This document shows positions 42,841 through 53,280 of a stretch of 64,000 bases of DNA, in pieces; the first letter of the stretch is position 1; each line of letters begins with the position of its first letter. The DNA lies in NCBI GenBank assembly GCA_022655215.1, contig JALCUE010000001.1:930001-994000 (forward strand), read 5' to 3'. The translations under genes were made by a program, and so were the position numbers. Source of the DNA: Atopobiaceae bacterium. Its GTDB lineage: Bacteria; Actinomycetota; Coriobacteriia; Coriobacteriales; Atopobiaceae. The notes under the pieces are model-generated. The model did not search any database and was not told the origin of the DNA. It saw only the letters and a program-made list of their open reading frames with translations.

Positions 42841-43275
42841 CTAGGAGGCGTCGAACATGAGGGCCGACAGATCAGCCGAGAGGCTGGCCTGCTCCCTCTC
42901 CCAACGCTCGGTGTCCCAGACCTCGAAGTGGTCGCCGCTGCCGATGACGGTGACGGCCTTGTCGAGACCACGGGAGCAACGAGCCTCCGTGGGGACCTTG
43001 CCCAGCGCCACGCGGCCGGCCGAGTCGAGATCGACCGTGACGGTGCTGGAGTCGAGGGCGCGCTTGAGGGCCACGTCCTTGGCGTTGCGAGGATTGAACC
43101 CCTCCGGGAAGAGGGACTCCACCCATGTCGGGTAGTCCTCGGCGGTGAAGCCGTACACGCAATCAGCGACGGGGACCAGGCAGACCGACTCGCCCAAGGA
43201 ACGGCGGTACTCTGCGGGGAGGGTGAGACGACCCTTGGCGTCAAGATTGAGTTGCTTGGCACCGGTCAGGTACAT
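42841..43275 (-). CDS. mraZ: Transcriptional regulator MraZ
   Basis: A 144-residue AbrB-like double-domain DNA-binding protein. Two copies of the core motif are visible: LDAKGRLTLPAEYR near the start and LDSAGRVALGK in the second half. MraZ forms rings and represses its own promoter at direct repeats. ATG 43275 gives the usual N-terminus (MYLTGAKQLNLD) and has GGGGGG upstream; ATG 43302 is a plausible longer start. It heads the cell-wall/division series. Confidence 0.92.
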   Translation of the reverse strand: MYLTGAKQLNLDAKGRLTLPAEYRRSLGESVCLVPVADCVYGFTAEDYPTWVESLFPEGFNPRNAKDVALKRALDSSTVTVDLDSAGRVALGKVPTEARCSRGLDKAVTVIGSGDHFEVWDTERWEREQASLSADLSALMFDAS

Positions 43276-43331
43276 CCCGTCCCCCCTTTCGATACGGTCC
43301 ATCGGGACACCTCTCCCGATTGCGTGAGACA

Positions 43332-43365
43332 ACTATAGTTCATCCGCCACACTTTGCAACACTTT
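43332..43365 (-). promoter_or_regulatory. mraZ promoter with MraZ-box repeats
   Basis: On the minus strand two AAAGTGT units (43365-43359 and 43355-43349), separated by three bases, lie over a TTGCAA -35 candidate, 16 bases before TATAGT (43337-43332). Repeats of AAAGTG(T/G) with a three-base spacer are known MraZ targets, so autorepression is likely. Confidence 0.65.
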
Positions 43366-43391
43366 GCCCCACCATCTCCCCGCTAGAAGGC

Positions 43392-43420
43392 AAAAAAGGA
43401 CCGCCTATCCAGAGGCGGTC
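43392..43420 (-). terminator. Rho-independent terminator after xerD
   Basis: On the minus strand GACCGCCT-CTGGAT-AGGCGGTC (43420-43399) is followed by C and six T (43397-43392). It separates the pyrG-xerD unit from the mraZ promoter. Confidence 0.9.
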
Positions 43421-43574
43421 TCGTATAGGCACAACATATTGTGTGGAACACTCGTTCCCTCACCACCAATCGGTGGTTATGGGTTGTGGGGAAAGGTGGG
43501 AGGCGCTCCCATGCCCTCCGCGGCGCCCGCATGACCGACGTCCCACGGCGCACGAGCGACACCCGAGGCGTGCG

Positions 43575-44507
43575 TCAGCGGTCGGAACCCTCCGAAGGGG
43601 GTTCGGCGCCATGCCGTGCACGAGGATGCGCGCCCATGTAGGCCATGCGGACATGAGTGCGGTCGACATGCGTGTAGAGCTGGGTGGTCGAGATGTCCGA
43701 ATGACCGAGCAGCTCCTGGACGATGCGCAGGTCCGCTCCCCCCTCGAGCATATGGGTGGCGAAGCTGTGGCGGAGAGTGTGGGGATGGAGCCCCTCTATC
43801 CCGACGAGACGACCGGCCCTCTCGACGATCGCGTGAATCGCCTGACGCGTGATGCGACCCCCACGTTGGTTGAGGAAGATCGCACCCGTGGGGGTACGCG
43901 GACGAACGAGACGAGGACGCCACGTCCCCACATAGTCGGCCACGGACGCGGCGGCGGTGCCCATGATGGGGACGACGCGCTCCTTCGACCCCTTGCCGAC
44001 GACGCGCAGCACGCCGTCGTCGAGGCTCACGTCGGACAGGTCGAGGTCGACGAGCTCGGAGACGCGCAGTCCGCAGCCGTAGAGGACCTCGAGGACGCAG
44101 CGGTCACGCTGGCCGGCGGGCGTCGCGGGCCAAGGCTGGTCAAGCAGCGCGATGGCCTGCTCCTGGGAGATCACGTCCGGGAGACGTTCCGGCTTCTTCG
44201 GGAGGGGTAGGTCGGCCGTGGGATGCTCGAGGCATATCTGCTCGCTCACCATGAATCGATGGAACCCCTTGATGGCCGAGACGGCCCTCTCGACGGATGA
44301 GGGGGCGAGGCCCGCGTCGCGGAGACCCGCGATGTGGGCCTCTATGAGCTCGCGTGTGACGGCCGAGGGATCGGTCACGCCGGCCTCGGCGAGACCATCC
44401 ACGTAGCGGGTGAGGTCACGTCCGTATGACTCGACCGTGTTCGGCGAGCATCCGCGCTCGACCGAAAGGTAGGCGAGATACTCCTCGCGTGCGCGGGCGA
44501 GGTCCAC
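43575..44507 (-). CDS. xerD: Tyrosine recombinase XerD
   Basis: A 310-residue site-specific recombinase that resolves chromosome dimers. N-terminal SAM-like domain (1-100; SPNTVESYGRDL) and C-terminal catalytic domain with R148 (GLRVSEL), K172, H243 and R246 (HTLRHSFATHML), H269 (LLGHSDISTTQ) and nucleophile Y278. Length and the presence of the full set indicate the housekeeping enzyme rather than an integrase. GTG 44507 lies 15 bases after pyrG. It is the only recombinase in the window that could in principle act on the inverted repeats at 6.3-7.8 kb. Confidence 0.93.
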   Translation of the reverse strand: MDLARAREEYLAYLSVERGCSPNTVESYGRDLTRYVDGLAEAGVTDPSAVTRELIEAHIAGLRDAGLAPSSVERAVSAIKGFHRFMVSEQICLEHPTADLPLPKKPERLPDVISQEQAIALLDQPWPATPAGQRDRCVLEVLYGCGLRVSELVDLDLSDVSLDDGVLRVVGKGSKERVVPIMGTAAASVADYVGTWRPRLVRPRTPTGAIFLNQRGGRITRQAIHAIVERAGRLVGIEGLHPHTLRHSFATHMLEGGADLRIVQELLGHSDISTTQLYTHVDRTHVRMAYMGAHPRARHGAEPPSEGSDR

Positions 44508-44522
44508 CGGTGTCCGCGCGTC

Positions 44523-46280
<1,758 letters not shown>

Positions 46281-46394
46281 TCACGTCCGCCGAGGCGGTC
46301 CTCGAACGCGGGGTGGGAGGATGTCGGCGGTGCTAGACTCGCACGGAGGCGCTCTCCTGGCGGGAGCATCGACGCGGCCCCACGAGGAGACGAC

Positions 46395-46901
46395 ATGGAA
46401 CTCCACATCAAGGCGAAGATCATGACGGTCCATCAGAAGATGGACGTGCTTGACGTGGACGAGAATCCCGTGTACCACGTGGGCTCCAAGATGATCTCCA
46501 TCACCGACAAGACCGACGTGGTCAAGGCCGACGGCACGTTCGTGGCCCACATCCACAGGAAGCCCGTCTCCATCCACGACGTCTACTACGTCGAGATGGC
46601 CGACGGTGCCGAGTTCGAGCTCCGCGAGGAGCTCCTCCATATGAGCGACCACATCGACATCGACGCCCTGGGATGGAAGCTCGTCGGCCACTTCCCCGGG
46701 TTCAACTACGAGTTGTTCGGTGCCGACGGGAGCCTCATCGCAAGGGCCCACGTGAAGGTCGCCTCCATCCACCAGATCTACTACATCGACGTCATCGACG
46801 AGGCCCATGCCGATGAGATCGTCTGCCTCTTCGTCATCCTGCATCACATCGTCAGCCAGCGCGGCGCCTCGGCGGCCGCCGCCTCCTCGAGCAGCAACTA
46901 G
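46395..46901 (+). CDS. LURP-one-related (YxjI/tubby-like) protein
   Basis: A 168-residue protein of the LURP-one-related fold: MELHIKAKIMTVHQKMDV, then VYHVGSKMISITDK, HIHRKPVSIHDVYY and the repeated strand pattern W-x-LVGHFPGFNYEL, ARAHVKVASIHQIYY. The fold is a twelve-strand barrel around a helix, as in tubby and scramblase-like proteins; bacterial function is unknown. GGAGA sits 5 bases before the ATG and a TGCTAGACT element near 46331 may be an extended -10. It is followed 15 bases later by the ThiF-type gene. Confidence 0.82.
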   Translation: MELHIKAKIMTVHQKMDVLDVDENPVYHVGSKMISITDKTDVVKADGTFVAHIHRKPVSIHDVYYVEMADGAEFELREELLHMSDHIDIDALGWKLVGHFPGFNYELFGADGSLIARAHVKVASIHQIYYIDVIDEAHADEIVCLFVILHHIVSQRGASAAAASSSSN

Positions 46902-46916
46902 GACCGGGCAAGGGAC

Positions 46917-47687
46917 ATGGCCGAGAAGGACGACGAGGCGCGCGCGAGGCTCCTCCCCCTCATGGGAGAGGAGGGCCTGGCCGCCCTCGAGGGCGCGCGC
47001 GTGATGGTCGTAGGCCTCGGAGGCGTGGGCTCGAGCTGTGCCGAGGCCCTCGCCCGCGGTCGGGTGGGACATCTCGTGCTGGTGGACCGGGATGTGGTCG
47101 AGGCCAGCAACATCAACCGCCAGGCGCTTGCCTTCCACTCCACGATCGGTCAGGCGAAGGTGGACGTGATGGCGTCGATGGTGGCTGACATCAACCCGAC
47201 CTGCGAGGTCGAGCGCATCCATGCCTTCGTGGCCCCTGCGGACGTGACCGGCCTTCTCGAGAGGGTCGGTTCCACGGGACGCGTCGACTACGTGGTCGAC
47301 GCCATCGACACCGTGGCCCAGAAGCTCGCGCTCGCCGAGGAATGCGAACGGCGCGGCATCCCGCTCGTGAGCAGCATGGGTGGCGCGAACAAGGTGGAGC
47401 CGGAGCGGCTGAGGTTCGCGGACGTCTCCCAGACGCGCGTCTGTCGGATGAGCCGCACCATGCGCAAGGAATGCCGCAAGAGGGGGATCTCTCACCTCGA
47501 GGTGCTCTTCTCGGATGAGGAGCCTTTCCGCCCACGTACCGAGGCCGGTTCCTCGCATGGCGGCGCGACCAAGCTGGGCACGGCCTCCTATATGCCGCCT
47601 ATCATGGGCCAGATGCTCGCCGGGCACGTGATACGTGCCATAGCCGGCCTGGGAAGGGCTCGCTGGCCGGGCGACGGCAGATGCTAG
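46917..47687 (+). CDS. tcdA: ThiF/MoeB-family protein, TcdA-like tRNA t6A dehydratase
   Basis: A 256-residue E1-like enzyme. The ATP-binding GLGGVGS (33-39), VDRDVVEASNINRQ (57-68) and the VDAIDTVAQK segment match TcdA/CsdL, which cyclises the t6A modification at position 37 of tRNAs with ATP. The C-terminal part includes GTASYMPPIMGQMLA, also typical. It lacks zinc cysteines of MoeB (no paired CxxC). It overlaps the next gene by 7 bases. Confidence 0.88.
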   Translation: MAEKDDEARARLLPLMGEEGLAALEGARVMVVGLGGVGSSCAEALARGRVGHLVLVDRDVVEASNINRQALAFHSTIGQAKVDVMASMVADINPTCEVERIHAFVAPADVTGLLERVGSTGRVDYVVDAIDTVAQKLALAEECERRGIPLVSSMGGANKVEPERLRFADVSQTRVCRMSRTMRKECRKRGISHLEVLFSDEEPFRPRTEAGSSHGGATKLGTASYMPPIMGQMLAGHVIRAIAGLGRARWPGDGRC

Positions 47688-48463
47688 ACATCGGGACGCC
47701 CCTCTACGACATGCACTGCCACCTCGACTTCGCGGGCAGGGACGCCGCGGGGGCGCTCGAGGCCGACGGGGTGCACGCGCTCTCGACCACGGTGACGCCA
47801 TCGGGCCCCGAGGACCACCCACTCCTCTCGCGGTCGACGAACGTGCGGGTGGCCACGGGACTCCATCCCTGGTGGCTCGCGGACGGGAGGTGCGGGAGGA
47901 AGGACGTCGACACCCTCGTGGCTCTCGTCCCGAGGCTGGCCTTCGTGGGCGAGGTGGGCATTGATCTCGCAAGGGGAAGGGACGCCGCACGCGCCGTCCA
48001 GGAGGAGGCGTTCGACCGCATCATGGCCGCATGCGCCCAGCCTCTCGAGGGGACCCAGCCCGTGGCCAGGCGCGTCGTCTCGGTCCACGCGGTGCGCGCC
48101 TCGGGCCTCGTGCTCGACGCCATCGCGCGCAACGGGACCTGCGAGTCCGCCACCGTCATCCTCCACTGGTTCAGCGGATCGGCTGACGAGCTCCGCCGAG
48201 CCATCGAGATGGGATGCCTCCTGTCGTGCGGGACGCGGATGCTCGCGAGCTCGCGCGGACGAGAATACGCGAGGCAGGCTCCCGAGGAGCGTCTCCTCCT
48301 GGAGACGGACCTGCCCTCCTCGCCCTCCCCCGCCTTCGACCCACATGACATCACGCACTCGCTCGAGAGCGCCGCAAGCTCGCTTGCCGCCATCCGAGGG
48401 TGTGACGAGGCGGGGCTCATGGATGGGTTGGCCGAGAGGTGCGGTCGGATCCTGGGGATGTGA
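47681..48463 (+). CDS. TatD-family metal-dependent hydrolase
   Basis: A 260-residue amidohydrolase-like barrel. Metal ligands are seen in DMHCHLD (H12, H14), GEVGID, SVHAVRA and HWFSGS, with LLLETDLPSS near the end carrying the last aspartate. GLHPWW is the conserved substrate-side loop. TatD proteins are 3'-5' exonucleases or D-aminoacyl-tRNA deacylases; sequence similarity here is moderate and the protein is at the short end, so the substrate stays open. It converges with recN, 7 bases apart. Confidence 0.82.
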   Translation: MLDIGTPLYDMHCHLDFAGRDAAGALEADGVHALSTTVTPSGPEDHPLLSRSTNVRVATGLHPWWLADGRCGRKDVDTLVALVPRLAFVGEVGIDLARGRDAARAVQEEAFDRIMAACAQPLEGTQPVARRVVSVHAVRASGLVLDAIARNGTCESATVILHWFSGSADELRRAIEMGCLLSCGTRMLASSRGREYARQAPEERLLLETDLPSSPSPAFDPHDITHSLESAASSLAAIRGCDEAGLMDGLAERCGRILGM

Positions 48464-48470
48464 GCCGGTC

Positions 48471-50096
48471 TCAGAGCGCGGCGTCGAGCATCTCCCGCGC
48501 ATGCGCAAGCGACGTCTCCCCCGTGTCGCCGGAGAGCATCCTCGCGATCTCGGCCACGCGGTCCTCTCCCTCGACCTCGCATATGGTGGTCTCGGGACGG
48601 CCTCCTGAGGACTTCGAGACGAGGTAGTGCCTGTCGGCCGGGACCGCCACCTGGGCAAGGTGCGTCACCACGATGACCTGATGGGTGTGGGAGAGGTCCT
48701 TGAGCACCGAGGCGAGCGCGACGGCCGTCGCCCCGCCGACACCTGCATCGACCTCGTCGAACACGAGGGTGTCAACGGAATCGCTCTCGCCTGCCACCAC
48801 CTTGCACGCCAGCATGACACGGCTCACCTCGCCGCCCGACGCGATCTTGCGGAAGGGCCGTGCCGTCATGCTCGCACCGGGCCGATACATCAGCTCGGTG
48901 CGACTGGGTCCCTGCTCGCCCCACTCGGAGCGCGGGAGACGACTCGTCTCGAAGGAGACCTCGGCGCCGCCCATCTCGAGACGGGTCATCTGAGCGGAGA
49001 CGTCATGCGCGAAGCGTGGGGCCGCCTCGGCTCGGACCGAGTCGAGGACGTCGGCCGCATCGCAAAGCGCCCGCTCGGCGACATCGACCCTCTCCCGGCA
49101 GGCACGCTCATGGGCACCGTCATCACCGGCGGCGGCGATGAGCTCGGCAGCCTTCTCGCGTCGTTCGAGGACGTCGGTCATGGATGGCCCATAGGTGCGC
49201 ATGAGGCCCTGCAGGCAGGCCTGACGGGCCTGCATGACCTCGAGCTCCTCGGGGTCGAGCTCCACGGAGTCACGGTAGCGACGCAATCCCTCGGCGACGT
49301 CCTCGACGTCGATCAGGGAGGACTCGATCCTGTCGGCGACCTCGGAGAGGGATGGGTCGAAGGACTGCGCCGACCTCAGGGACGCGACGGCCTCGGAGAG
49401 GAGGTCGCTCGCGCCACCATCGCCCGCGATGGCCTCTCGCCCGCCCTCGGTGGCGCGGATGAGCGCATCAGCGTTCTCGGCCTTGGGAAGGGACTCCTCG
49501 AGCTGTTCGAGCTCTCCGGCCTTGGGCGACACCTCGTCGATGCGGGAGAGGACGAAGGACGCCTCGTCGAGACGCTCCGTCGAGGAGGCGGCCATCTGGC
49601 GCACGCGATCGAGCTCGTCTGCGGCGACGCGGACCTCGGAGAGGGCGTCGCGATACGTGGAGAGCGCCTCCATGGCCGCGGGCCCCACCCAGGAGTCGAG
49701 GAGCGCGACGTGCGTGGACGAGGAGAGGAGCCGCTGATGCTCGTGTTGGCCGCAGAGGTCTACCGTGGACCCCACGAGCTCGGACAGCTCGTGGACCGAT
49801 GCCATCGAGCCGTCGAGCTCGACACGGCCGCGGCCGGACGCCTCCACGCGACGACGCACCACGTGACCGTCCACGTCATCGGGGCCGCAGAAGACGCGGC
49901 CCTCGACGCAGAGCGAGTCGGCTCCCTCACGCACGGACGTGGCGTCGGCCCTCTCCCCCACCAGGAGCTTGAGAGCCGTGAGCAGGGCCGTCTTGCCGGC
50001 GCCCGTCTCACCCGTGAGGACGGTGAGACCGGCGGCCGGACGGATGGTCGCATCGCGTATGAGTGCGACGTCCTCGACGTGGAGCTCGTCGATCAT
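48471..50096 (-). CDS. recN: DNA repair protein RecN
   Basis: A 541-residue SMC-like ATPase for double-strand-break repair. Walker A GETGAGKT (29-36), the Q loop QHEHQRLL, long coiled coils between about 150 and 350, then the signature SGGEVSRVMLA and Walker B VFDEVDAGVGGATA. Its ATG overlaps the nadK stop codon (ATGA). No SOS box is close because it lies at the end of the efp-to-recN series. Confidence 0.94.
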   Translation of the reverse strand: MIDELHVEDVALIRDATIRPAAGLTVLTGETGAGKTALLTALKLLVGERADATSVREGADSLCVEGRVFCGPDDVDGHVVRRRVEASGRGRVELDGSMASVHELSELVGSTVDLCGQHEHQRLLSSSTHVALLDSWVGPAAMEALSTYRDALSEVRVAADELDRVRQMAASSTERLDEASFVLSRIDEVSPKAGELEQLEESLPKAENADALIRATEGGREAIAGDGGASDLLSEAVASLRSAQSFDPSLSEVADRIESSLIDVEDVAEGLRRYRDSVELDPEELEVMQARQACLQGLMRTYGPSMTDVLERREKAAELIAAAGDDGAHERACRERVDVAERALCDAADVLDSVRAEAAPRFAHDVSAQMTRLEMGGAEVSFETSRLPRSEWGEQGPSRTELMYRPGASMTARPFRKIASGGEVSRVMLACKVVAGESDSVDTLVFDEVDAGVGGATAVALASVLKDLSHTHQVIVVTHLAQVAVPADRHYLVSKSSGGRPETTICEVEGEDRVAEIARMLSGDTGETSLAHAREMLDAAL

Positions 50097-50944
50097 CTAC
50101 CCGCCCTCCCGTAGAACACGCGGGAGACGGAGGCATAGAAGCTCGCAGGACCCGAGTCGAGGAGGATGACGTCTCCTTGGCCGCGACGGACCGTGGCATG
50201 CGTCGCCACCCCGTCGCCTCCGAAGAGCTGGCCGTCGGCGAAGACGCTCCTCTCGACCGGACGGTCGGGAGCGACGCCGAGCTCGACGACGTCGGACGGC
50301 CCGGTGAGGAAGGCACGGGCGAGGATCGTGTGGGGGGCGATGGGAACGCAGACCATACCGTCGAACTCGGGCGTCACGATGGGACCGCCACTTGACAGGG
50401 CATAGCCGGTCGAGCCCGTGGCGGTGGATACGACGAAGCCGTCCCCACGGAGACGGTCGATGTGGTTTCCGGAAACCGAGACATCGAGGTCGACCATGTC
50501 ACCGAAGGAACCTCGGGTGAGGGCGAGCTCGTTCAGGGCGAACTGGGAGTGTGTGAAGGAGGTGCCGTCCGGCCGGTCGAAGTCGACCTCGATGTCGAGC
50601 GTGGCGCGACGGGAGGCATGCATCTCGCCGGCAAGCGCGGCGGCCACCGTGGCCACGATGTTGTCGGAGCCCGCCCCCGTGAGGAAGCCGAGGTGCCCAT
50701 AGGAGAGCCCGAGGATGGGAATCTCGGAGTAACCGACTATCTTCGCCGCGCGTAGGAGCGTGCCGTCGCCTCCCAGGGAGATGACGAGCGTGGAACCGGA
50801 GGGGTCACAGACGCGGTCGGGCTCACGCTTCTTGTCATGGGCCCAGACGACCTCGACGCCCTCATGTGAGAGCCAGGCATCGAGCGTGGCGGCTCCCTCG
50901 ACGGCCTCGGGACGGGAGTAGTTCGGTACGAGCAGGACCTTCAA
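50093..50944 (-). CDS. nadK: NAD kinase (TTG start)
   Basis: A 283-residue enzyme phosphorylating NAD to NADP. The GGDGTLLRAA motif (58-67), LGFLTGA, the NE pair in ALNELAL and DGFVVSTATGSTGYALSSGG are diagnostic. The TTG at 50944 is chosen because GGAGGGG lies 7 bases upstream and the protein then begins right at the first beta strand (KVLLVPN); ATG codons about 15 codons earlier have no comparable site. Confidence 0.92.
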   Translation of the reverse strand: MKVLLVPNYSRPEAVEGAATLDAWLSHEGVEVVWAHDKKREPDRVCDPSGSTLVISLGGDGTLLRAAKIVGYSEIPILGLSYGHLGFLTGAGSDNIVATVAAALAGEMHASRRATLDIEVDFDRPDGTSFTHSQFALNELALTRGSFGDMVDLDVSVSGNHIDRLRGDGFVVSTATGSTGYALSSGGPIVTPEFDGMVCVPIAPHTILARAFLTGPSDVVELGVAPDRPVERSVFADGQLFGGDGVATHATVRRGQGDVILLDSGPASFYASVSRVFYGRAGR

Positions 50945-51063
50945 GAGAGCTCCCCTCCGGCGGCGACAGGCCGCGCACATAGCCATCGAGGAGAGTGTAT
51001 CACCCGTGTCGGCCGCACCGGGACACCCCGCGGTGACGGCACCGCGGTCTTCGGCAAGGGGCC

Positions 51064-51852
51064 TCAACCGTCGGCGGCGACCAGGCCCTCCAAGCCGAGG
51101 TCGGACACGGCCACGCCCTCTCGGCCACGGGCCCCCATGAGGAGGTACTCGTGATTGCCGCGATGCCCGGTGATGGGGCTCGCACATGCGCCGACGAGGC
51201 CGAGGCCTGCGTCAGCAAGGCCGGAGGCGACACGACGCAGGCATGCGAGGCGGACGGAGGCGTCCTCGACGACCCCACCCCTCCCCACCTCGGAGTGTGC
51301 CGCCTCGAATTGGGGCTTCACGAGGGTGATGAAGGCCCCGTCATCCGAGAGGAGGGACATGACGGCGGGAAGCACGGTGAGCACGGAGGTGAAGGAGACG
51401 TCACAGACGGCGAGATCGATGGAACCATCGCGTTCGGGAGAGGGGACGTCGCGGATGTTCGTGCGCTCCAGGAGCTCGACGCGACGATCACGTCTGAGCG
51501 ACCAGTCGAACTGGGCGTATCCCACATCCACGGAAAGGACCGAGGCGGCACCACGGCCGAGGAGGCAATCGGTGAAGCCTCCCGTGGAGCAGCCGACATC
51601 AAGGCAGGCGAGGCCCCGGGGATCGACCGGGAAGGCGTCGAGCGCGGCGGCGAGCTTGAGCCCACCACGGCTCACGTAGGGGATGGAGCCGCGAACGTGG
51701 AGTTCGATGCCAGGTCTCACCTGCTCACCTGGTGAATCGAGCCTTCTGGAGGAGGTGGAGACGTCGCCTGCCATGACGGAACGCGCGGCATCGTCCGCGG
51801 TGCGGAAGAATCCCTGACGGACGAGCTCGGCATCGAGCCTCACGCGGGCCAT
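51064..51852 (-). CDS. tlyA: TlyA family rRNA (cytidine-2'-O)-methyltransferase / hemolysin-like
   Basis: A 262-residue protein with an N-terminal S4 RNA-binding domain (1-60) and a FtsJ-like methyltransferase with CLDVGCSTGGFTDCLL (83-98), then VDVGYAQ and VKPQFEA. In mycobacteria TlyA methylates 16S and 23S rRNA and sets capreomycin sensitivity; the name hemolysin is historical. ATG 51852 follows the xseB stop codon by two bases. Confidence 0.92.
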   Translation of the reverse strand: MARVRLDAELVRQGFFRTADDAARSVMAGDVSTSSRRLDSPGEQVRPGIELHVRGSIPYVSRGGLKLAAALDAFPVDPRGLACLDVGCSTGGFTDCLLGRGAASVLSVDVGYAQFDWSLRRDRRVELLERTNIRDVPSPERDGSIDLAVCDVSFTSVLTVLPAVMSLLSDDGAFITLVKPQFEAAHSEVGRGGVVEDASVRLACLRRVASGLADAGLGLVGACASPITGHRGNHEYLLMGARGREGVAVSDLGLEGLVAADG

Positions 51853-51854
51853 GG

Positions 51855-52163
51855 TCAGGACTCCGCGGGCGCCTCGGGAGCGTCGTCGGCGACGGGAGAC
51901 TCCTCCGCCATGGCCTCGGTCGCGGCGGAGGAAGCCTCCGCGGACGGGGCCTCCCCACCTGCGAGACGAGCCTTCTCCTCGGGGGTGAAGTCGACCTTGT
52001 CGACGAGATCGACCGCACACGAACCCAGGCTGATGGCCTCGTCGAAGAGGTCGAGCGACCGCTCGAGGGACGTGTCCTTGCCGCGGACGGCCTCGACTAT
52101 CTCGTCGAGACGGGACGTGACGTCATCGAAGCTCTTGTATGCGGAGGTGTCATTCTTGGCCAT
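51855..52163 (-). CDS. xseB: Exodeoxyribonuclease VII small subunit
   Basis: A 102-residue protein. Residues 10-70 fit XseB (SFDDVTSRLDEIVEAV, then SLERSLDLFDEAISL), which wraps around the catalytic XseA. The remaining ~35 residues form an Ala/Glu/Ser/Pro acidic tail not needed for the family. It overlaps the end of nusB by 14 bases. The partner xseA, which normally stands directly before it, is not in the window. Confidence 0.85.
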   Translation of the reverse strand: MAKNDTSAYKSFDDVTSRLDEIVEAVRGKDTSLERSLDLFDEAISLGSCAVDLVDKVDFTPEEKARLAGGEAPSAEASSAATEAMAEESPVADDAPEAPAES

Positions 52164-52755
52164 CTTCGGACCCTCCCTCGCCGGCGAGGCCGGCCTTGTA
52201 ACGGGCCTCGACCTCGGCAGACGCCTTGTCAGCGGCCTCGCGCTCGGCCTTCTCGGCCGCCTCGGCCTCCTTCGCCGCCTCCTCGGCGGCGATCCTCTCC
52301 TGGAGCTGGCGCTCGAGGGCGACCGCCTCCACGTCGACGCCGGCATCGAGGTCACGCGCGACGCGCCCGAGGATGCCGTTCACGAACCTGGAGGACTCGT
52401 CGGTGCCGTAGGCCTTGGCGAGGATGACCGACTCGGAGATGGTGACGGCGGTGGCCACCTCACTCACATGGAGCATCTCGAAGACGGAGAGGCGGAGCAG
52501 GTTGCGGTCGACGGATGCCATCCTCTCCACGCCCCAGTTCTCGGAGACGGAGGCGATGACCGCGTCGAGCGTCGGGATCATGGCACCGGTGCCACGGGCG
52601 AGCATCTCCGCGAACGGGTCGAGGGGACCCTGGGAGATGACGAAGTCGCCGGCGAGCACGTCGTCGACGGAACGCCCGCATGCCTCGGCCTGGAAGAGGA
52701 TCTGCAGGGCCTGGCTGCGGGCGAGGGTACGACCGGTCAGTCGAGAATCAGACAC
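52150..52755 (-). CDS. nusB: Transcription antitermination factor NusB with charged C-terminal helix
   Basis: A 201-residue all-helical RNA-binding protein for rRNA antitermination. The core (1-150) shows TLARSQALQILFQAEA, the DRNLLRLSVFEML segment and ISESVILAKAYGTDESSRFVNGIL split by variable residues. The last 50 residues are an Ala/Glu/Lys-rich helix (AAKEAEAAEKAE) absent from typical NusB of about 140 residues. Confidence 0.92.
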   Translation of the reverse strand: MSDSRLTGRTLARSQALQILFQAEACGRSVDDVLAGDFVISQGPLDPFAEMLARGTGAMIPTLDAVIASVSENWGVERMASVDRNLLRLSVFEMLHVSEVATAVTISESVILAKAYGTDESSRFVNGILGRVARDLDAGVDVEAVALERQLQERIAAEEAAKEAEAAEKAEREAADKASAEVEARYKAGLAGEGGSEDGQE

Positions 52756-52760
52756 GTGTG

Positions 52761-53120
52761 CTACTCCTTGGGGAAGACGATGGAGTCGATGCAGACGTCG
52801 ACCGAGGAGACCTCGACGCCGACCTGCTCGGACACCGCCTGCGCGACCGCAGCACGGACGTCGGCCGCGAGCTTGGTGAAGGGATACCCGAAGAACACGG
52901 AGACGCGGACGGTGACCTTGAGACGGTCGCCCTCCACCTCGGACTCGACCGAGTGCTCCGAGACCTGCGGCTTGGCGGTGAACATCGAGATGAGACCGCT
53001 TGCAAGGTCATGACCGTCGATGGAGACGACCCCCTCGACCTTCTCCACCGCAAGGGTGACGATGGTCGAGATGACGCTCTTCGACACGGTGATCCCGGAG
53101 ATACGCAGCTCGTTGTCCAT
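52761..53120 (-). CDS. Asp23/Gls24 family envelope stress-type protein
   Basis: A 119-residue Asp23/DUF322 protein. VEKVEGVVSIDG and the strand pairs around VTVRVSVFFGYPFTKLAADV, ending in VDVCIDSIVFPKE, fit the family, small alpha/beta proteins near the membrane or cell wall. It commonly sits between efp and nusB, as here. AAAGGA lies 6 bases before the ATG. Confidence 0.88.
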   Translation of the reverse strand: MDNELRISGITVSKSVISTIVTLAVEKVEGVVSIDGHDLASGLISMFTAKPQVSEHSVESEVEGDRLKVTVRVSVFFGYPFTKLAADVRAAVAQAVSEQVGVEVSSVDVCIDSIVFPKE

Positions 53121-53218
53121 GAACGATCCTTTCAGATGCCGTGAGGCACGAGACCGGCGACGCCGGACTCCTGCCGATGAGGTCCTCGTATACATTACCA
53201 CGGCCGTGACCTCACATG

Positions 53219-53266
53219 GGACGGGCCGCGCACGCTCCCCCGCAAGGGAACGGACGCGGCCCGTCC
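53219..53266 (-). terminator. 12-bp stem-loop after efp
   Basis: GGACGGGCCGCG (53219-53230) and CGCGGCCCGTCC (53255-53266) are perfectly complementary, 15 bases after the efp stop codon. No T run follows in either direction, so it may terminate weakly, stabilise the efp message, or lower expression of the following genes. Confidence 0.6.
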
Positions 53267-53280
53267 GAAGGGAACAGCCC

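Noticed and set aside
43575..44507. XerD-like gene as a phage or island integrase
   Set aside because: Housekeeping length and motifs, location behind pyrG, and no phage genes or attachment-site duplications around it.
53219..53266. 12-bp hairpin near efp as a bidirectional intrinsic terminator
   Set aside because: Neither side has a T tract, so full termination is not supported; kept only as a likely stem-loop.
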